Below are positions 61,546-64,000 of a stretch of DNA of 64,000 nt, one piece after another (within the stretch, counting starts at the first letter, position 1; the number at the start of each line of letters is the position of its first letter). Source of the stretch: Geothrix sp. 21YS21S-4 (lineage in GTDB: Bacteria > Acidobacteriota > Holophagae > Holophagales > Holophagaceae); NCBI RefSeq assembly GCF_030845995.1, contig NZ_CP132719.1, positions 558,001-622,000 on the forward strand, written 5' to 3'. The position numbers and the translations under genes are program-made. The notes beneath the pieces are model-generated. The model ran no database searches. It was not told the DNA's origin and saw nothing but the letters and a program-made list of their open reading frames with translations.

Positions 61546-63162
61546 CTAGATGGCGTTGGGAAGGCCGGAATGCTTTGACCAGATGCTGTCCGCCGGTCCC
61601 GACTGCACCCGCTTCGACGTGACGCGGGCCATCCATGCGAAGCAGAGGCTCCCGGCCAGGGCGGTGAGGTCCACACCGAGCGCGGGAGCGCTGGCATGAG
61701 CCCAGAGGCCCAGGGCGGGGAAGAGCCACGCCAGCAGCGTCGTCACCGGAATCAGCAGGGTGAAGGCGGCAGCCACCCACAGGAGGTCGACGGAGGCCCT
61801 GGCCGCGCCGCGCAGGAAGGCCCAGGCGAGGCTGGCGAAAAAGACGGAATAGTAGATGGCCCGCGGCCCGCCGCTGAGCTGGGGAGCGAGGCTGTGGAGC
61901 CCTTTGCTGGCGGCGATGGTCAAGGAGAGGCCGCAGATGCAGCCCAGGCAGACGCCCACGGTGGCCGCGGCCAGCGCCCGCGTGTCGCGGCGCCGGGCGG
62001 GCGGCGTCTGATCCTTGCCCGGGATCTTGCGGCGGGATTCGAGCCACAGCAGGTTCCCGCTGTAGAACAGCCACGCTCCGCCCATGGCCAGCACGAAGTA
62101 GAGCCACTTGGCCGGCGCGCCGCCGTAGGTTCCGAAGTGCAGCGCGAAGAAGCTGGCGATCGTCGTGTTGGGCCCGTCCTGGCGACCCGGGAGGAAGTCC
62201 GTGCGGAGCACCTCGCCTCCGTAGGGATTCAGGGCGACGAAGCCGCCCACGGGCCTGGGCGAGAGGGCTTTGGGATCATGGCCCCACACCTGCACCACGG
62301 CTTTGGGCGTGAAGACCTGCTTGTACTGCAGGCGGGTCGGTTCGAAGGTCGGCGACAGGGCCTTCACCTTCGCCAGCAGCTCCTCGGGCGGCAGCATGGC
62401 CGAGGGCTGGCGCGGAGCCGCCGGCTTCGGCGGCGCCTGGGGAGGCGCCCAGGCGCTGGACAGGCGGCCCCGGTGGATCAGCTTGTTCTGGAGGTCGTAG
62501 ATCTCGTCGTGGAAGGCGAACACCACTGCCGTGGTGGCGATCACGATGTGGAAGGGAAGGCTCGCCAATCCGACCACGCTGTGGGCATCCAGCCAGAGGC
62601 GCTTCGGGCCCTTGTCCGTGCGCAGGGCGAAGAAGTTCTTCACGAACGTGGGCACCAGCAGGATCACGCCGGAAACCAGGGCCAGGGCGTAGAGCGTGGC
62701 GGCCACGCCCATGAACCAGCGGCTGGGATCGTTGTCGAAGGGCAGGCCCACGACCCGGTGGAGGGTGTCGATGAACGCGGCGAGCTGGTGCGGGCGGGCC
62801 TGGTCGATCCGCACGCCGTCGGCGTCCAGGGTGGCGACGTACTGGCGGCCCGACGCGGCGTCATGATCATCGCCGCCCTCCCTCCAGGTCAGGCGGCTGG
62901 GCACGTCTTCGGCGGGCTTCAGGTGGAGCTGGAAGTCCTTCCCGGCCGCCGGATGCGCCGCCAGGGCGCGGTTGATGAGGGCGGGGGCGTCGGCGAGGGG
63001 CACCGCCGCCGCGCCGATGGAGGGCGGCGAAGCCCAGCGGGCCAGCGGCTCCTTGAACAGGGTCAGGCCGCCCGCATAGAAGGCGATGAACAGGAGCATC
63101 CCCGCCAGGACGCCGGTCCAGGTGTGCAGGACTTTGTAGGTGCGGATGAGGTCGACGCGCAT
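61546..63162 (-). CDS. PepSY-domain inner-membrane protein of the iron operon
   Basis: The 538-residue protein starts RVDLIRTYKVLHTWTGVLAGMLLFIAFYAGG. It has a large periplasmic PepSY region, a second conserved span (SVVGLASLPFHIVIATTAVVFAF), and C-terminal helices including one with two cysteines (VGVCLGCICGLSL). It is of the PepSY_TM iron-associated type. Upstream open frame before the ATG at 63162 is an antisense shadow of the DUF3649 gene. It lies three bases after that gene and 95 bases before the receptor gene. Role in periplasmic iron release or reduction is inferred. Confidence 0.87.
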   Translation of the reverse strand: MRVDLIRTYKVLHTWTGVLAGMLLFIAFYAGGLTLFKEPLARWASPPSIGAAAVPLADAPALINRALAAHPAAGKDFQLHLKPAEDVPSRLTWREGGDDHDAASGRQYVATLDADGVRIDQARPHQLAAFIDTLHRVVGLPFDNDPSRWFMGVAATLYALALVSGVILLVPTFVKNFFALRTDKGPKRLWLDAHSVVGLASLPFHIVIATTAVVFAFHDEIYDLQNKLIHRGRLSSAWAPPQAPPKPAAPRQPSAMLPPEELLAKVKALSPTFEPTRLQYKQVFTPKAVVQVWGHDPKALSPRPVGGFVALNPYGGEVLRTDFLPGRQDGPNTTIASFFALHFGTYGGAPAKWLYFVLAMGGAWLFYSGNLLWLESRRKIPGKDQTPPARRRDTRALAAATVGVCLGCICGLSLTIAASKGLHSLAPQLSGGPRAIYYSVFFASLAWAFLRGAARASVDLLWVAAAFTLLIPVTTLLAWLFPALGLWAHASAPALGVDLTALAGSLCFAWMARVTSKRVQSGPADSIWSKHSGLPNAI

Positions 63163-63164
63163 GG

Positions 63165-63473
63165 TCAGTGGGATCCGATGGGGCAGAACAGGCGCAGGGC
63201 GCCGAGAACCAGGAACAGCAGGCCATTGGCGGCGCCCAGGCAGGCCCAGGCGCGCTTGCCGCTGCGGAAGGCGTAGCAGCCGGCGAGGATGGCGAGCCAG
63301 ATCGGGGCGACCATCCACATGACGAGCTGGGCCCGCGCGCTCGCCTTCAGGCCGTGCAGCGCCAGCGCCATGAGGCCGCTGGCCCCCAGGGCGAAGGTGA
63401 AGCCGAGCAGCGCGCCGGCCAGGGTTTTGGAGATCCAGTCGGGCCGGATCGGGGGATGTTGGGCTGGGGTCAT
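63165..63473 (-). CDS. DUF3649 small membrane protein
   Basis: The 102-residue protein has three to four hydrophobic spans (SKTLAGALLGFTFALGASGL, LVMWMVAPIWLAILAGCYAF, ACLGAANGLLFLVLGAL). The sequence style and its place between a DUF3325 gene and a PepSY gene match the DUF3649 family found in iron-receptor operons of many Gram-negative bacteria. It starts one base after the DUF3325 stop. Biochemical function is unknown. Confidence 0.82.
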   Translation of the reverse strand: MTPAQHPPIRPDWISKTLAGALLGFTFALGASGLMALALHGLKASARAQLVMWMVAPIWLAILAGCYAFRSGKRAWACLGAANGLLFLVLGALRLFCPIGSH

Positions 63474-63474
63474 G

Positions 63475-63747
63475 TCACCGGATCCGAAGACTGACCGCGA
63501 GGGCGCTGACGTAGGGCAGGAGCATCAGGAACGCCATCACGCCCGCGCAGAACAGGAAGACGGCCGGCAGGACGCGCAGGGCGAGGCCCAGGTCGGCCAG
63601 GCTGCACGCCAGAAGCAGCCCGCCGCCCACCCGGGCCGGTTTGGCCGGCCAGGGGGCGCGCAGCAGCCCCTGATGGGGCGAGGCGAGGTAGAAGCAGGCG
63701 CAGCCGGCCAGCGCGAGGGCCAAGCCCAGAAGAAGAATTCCGCCCAT
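63475..63747 (-). CDS. DUF3325 small membrane protein
   Basis: The 90-residue protein has three hydrophobic spans (ILLLGLALALAGCACFYLA, GGLLLACSLADLGLAL, FCAGVMAFLMLLPYVSAL). It contains the typical pattern ACFYLASPHQGLL and matches DUF3325, the usual first gene of this iron-operon type. The first 250 bases upstream hold the operon promoter and a short frame of doubtful value. Confidence 0.8.
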   Translation of the reverse strand: MGGILLLGLALALAGCACFYLASPHQGLLRAPWPAKPARVGGGLLLACSLADLGLALRVLPAVFLFCAGVMAFLMLLPYVSALAVSLRIR

Positions 63748-63954
63748 CTCAAAACCCCATCGAGGCGGCGCAGGGAAAACCGGAAGGAGAGGGCCCGACC
63801 TGGGCGCCGCCTTCCTCCGTGCGCGTCCGGACGGGATGGCCCTCCCAGAACTGGCCTGTTGTCTTCACGATCCGCGACGCGGTTCGACGGGGGTTGGGTC
63901 GTGGCTCGGCCATTTCAAAGGGCTCCAAGGAAGAGATGCTTGTCGGAGCCAACT

Positions 63955-63983
63955 ATTATTGCGAATGCGTCTCAGAATCTCAA
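63955..63983 (-). promoter_or_regulatory. Promoter of the second iron operon with overlapping Fur-like box
   Basis: On the minus strand TTGAGA (-35, 63978-63983) and AATAAT (-10, 63955-63960) are 17 bp apart, each matching five of six consensus bases. The Fur-like sequence TTGCGAATGCGTCTCAG (63959-63975 on the plus strand) covers the spacer and touches the -10. It matches 12 of 16 positions of TTGAGAATnATTCTCAA. Repression by iron-loaded Fur is the expected control. Confidence 0.65.
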
Positions 63984-64000
63984 AATGTTTTTTGACTTAT

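Noticed and set aside
63749-63913. Possible 54-codon gene upstream of DUF3325
   Set aside because: GGAG is nine bases before an ATG at 63913, but the product is Pro/Arg-rich, has no recognisable features and lies in the promoter leader of the iron operon; not enough support.

Overview
This is a high-GC Gram-negative chromosomal window: it has two TonB-dependent receptors, lipoproteins, a type II secretion secretin and outer-membrane-type signal peptides. The gene styles (STN-type iron receptors, long Rhs/PKD proteins, DUF1153-type IS3 element, T2SS operon) look like the Holophagae branch of Acidobacteriota (Geothrix-like). That placement is recognition, not proof. No rRNA, tRNA or CRISPR array was seen.

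Layout. 1-4.1 kb: housekeeping genes (methylmalonyl-CoA epimerase, a HepT/MntA toxin-antitoxin pair, prepilin peptidase, a secreted cyclophilin, a holin-like membrane protein with serine acetyltransferase). 4.2-9.1 kb: an iron-uptake and repair unit (STN TonB receptor, PepSY membrane protein, membrane-anchored MsrB-MsrA fusion) behind a Fur-like palindrome. 9.2-11.9 kb: a Cd/Zn/Pb P-type ATPase divergent from a CadR-like MerR regulator, with a textbook 19-bp-spacer promoter between them. 11.9-12.9 kb: a quinone-oxidoreductase-like enzyme.

13.0-33.2 kb is the most unusual part. It is a tightly spaced six-gene run: an OmpH/Skp-like chaperone, a lipoprotein, three consecutive exported Rhs-type giants (1975, 1118 and 2890 aa) and a small AT-rich gene with a signal peptide. 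The third giant carries a PKD-like domain, nine Ig-like DPDGD modules, an Rhs-associated core and an AT-rich C-terminal tail with histidine/aspartate motifs like Het-C/zinc-dependent phospholipases. I read it as a polymorphic toxin whose Rhs shell is split over three exported proteins, with its own chaperone and a candidate immunity protein. A 97-bp orphan copy of the core lies just behind the immunity candidate. 33.1-35.0 kb: an IS3-family element with an inverted orfA duplication and a second transposase remnant.

35.0-44.2 kb: a T2SS operon in the order gspE-F-G-I-J-K-L-M-C-D, every junction overlapping. Convergent to it is a two-gene unit: a secreted M4 metalloprotease ending in a dockerin, and a lipoprotein that may be a cohesin-like partner. 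47.6-50.3 kb: two overlapping histidine-kinase genes. 50.6-54.3 kb: a patatin-like phospholipase with a large membrane insertion, coupled to an exported protein of unknown function. 54.4-59.0 kb: four reductases/dehydrogenases and an AraC regulator, likely an aldehyde/quinone detoxification set. 59.0-64.0 kb: a second iron operon (DUF3325, DUF3649, PepSY protein, STN TonB receptor) behind a strong promoter overlapped by a Fur-like box.
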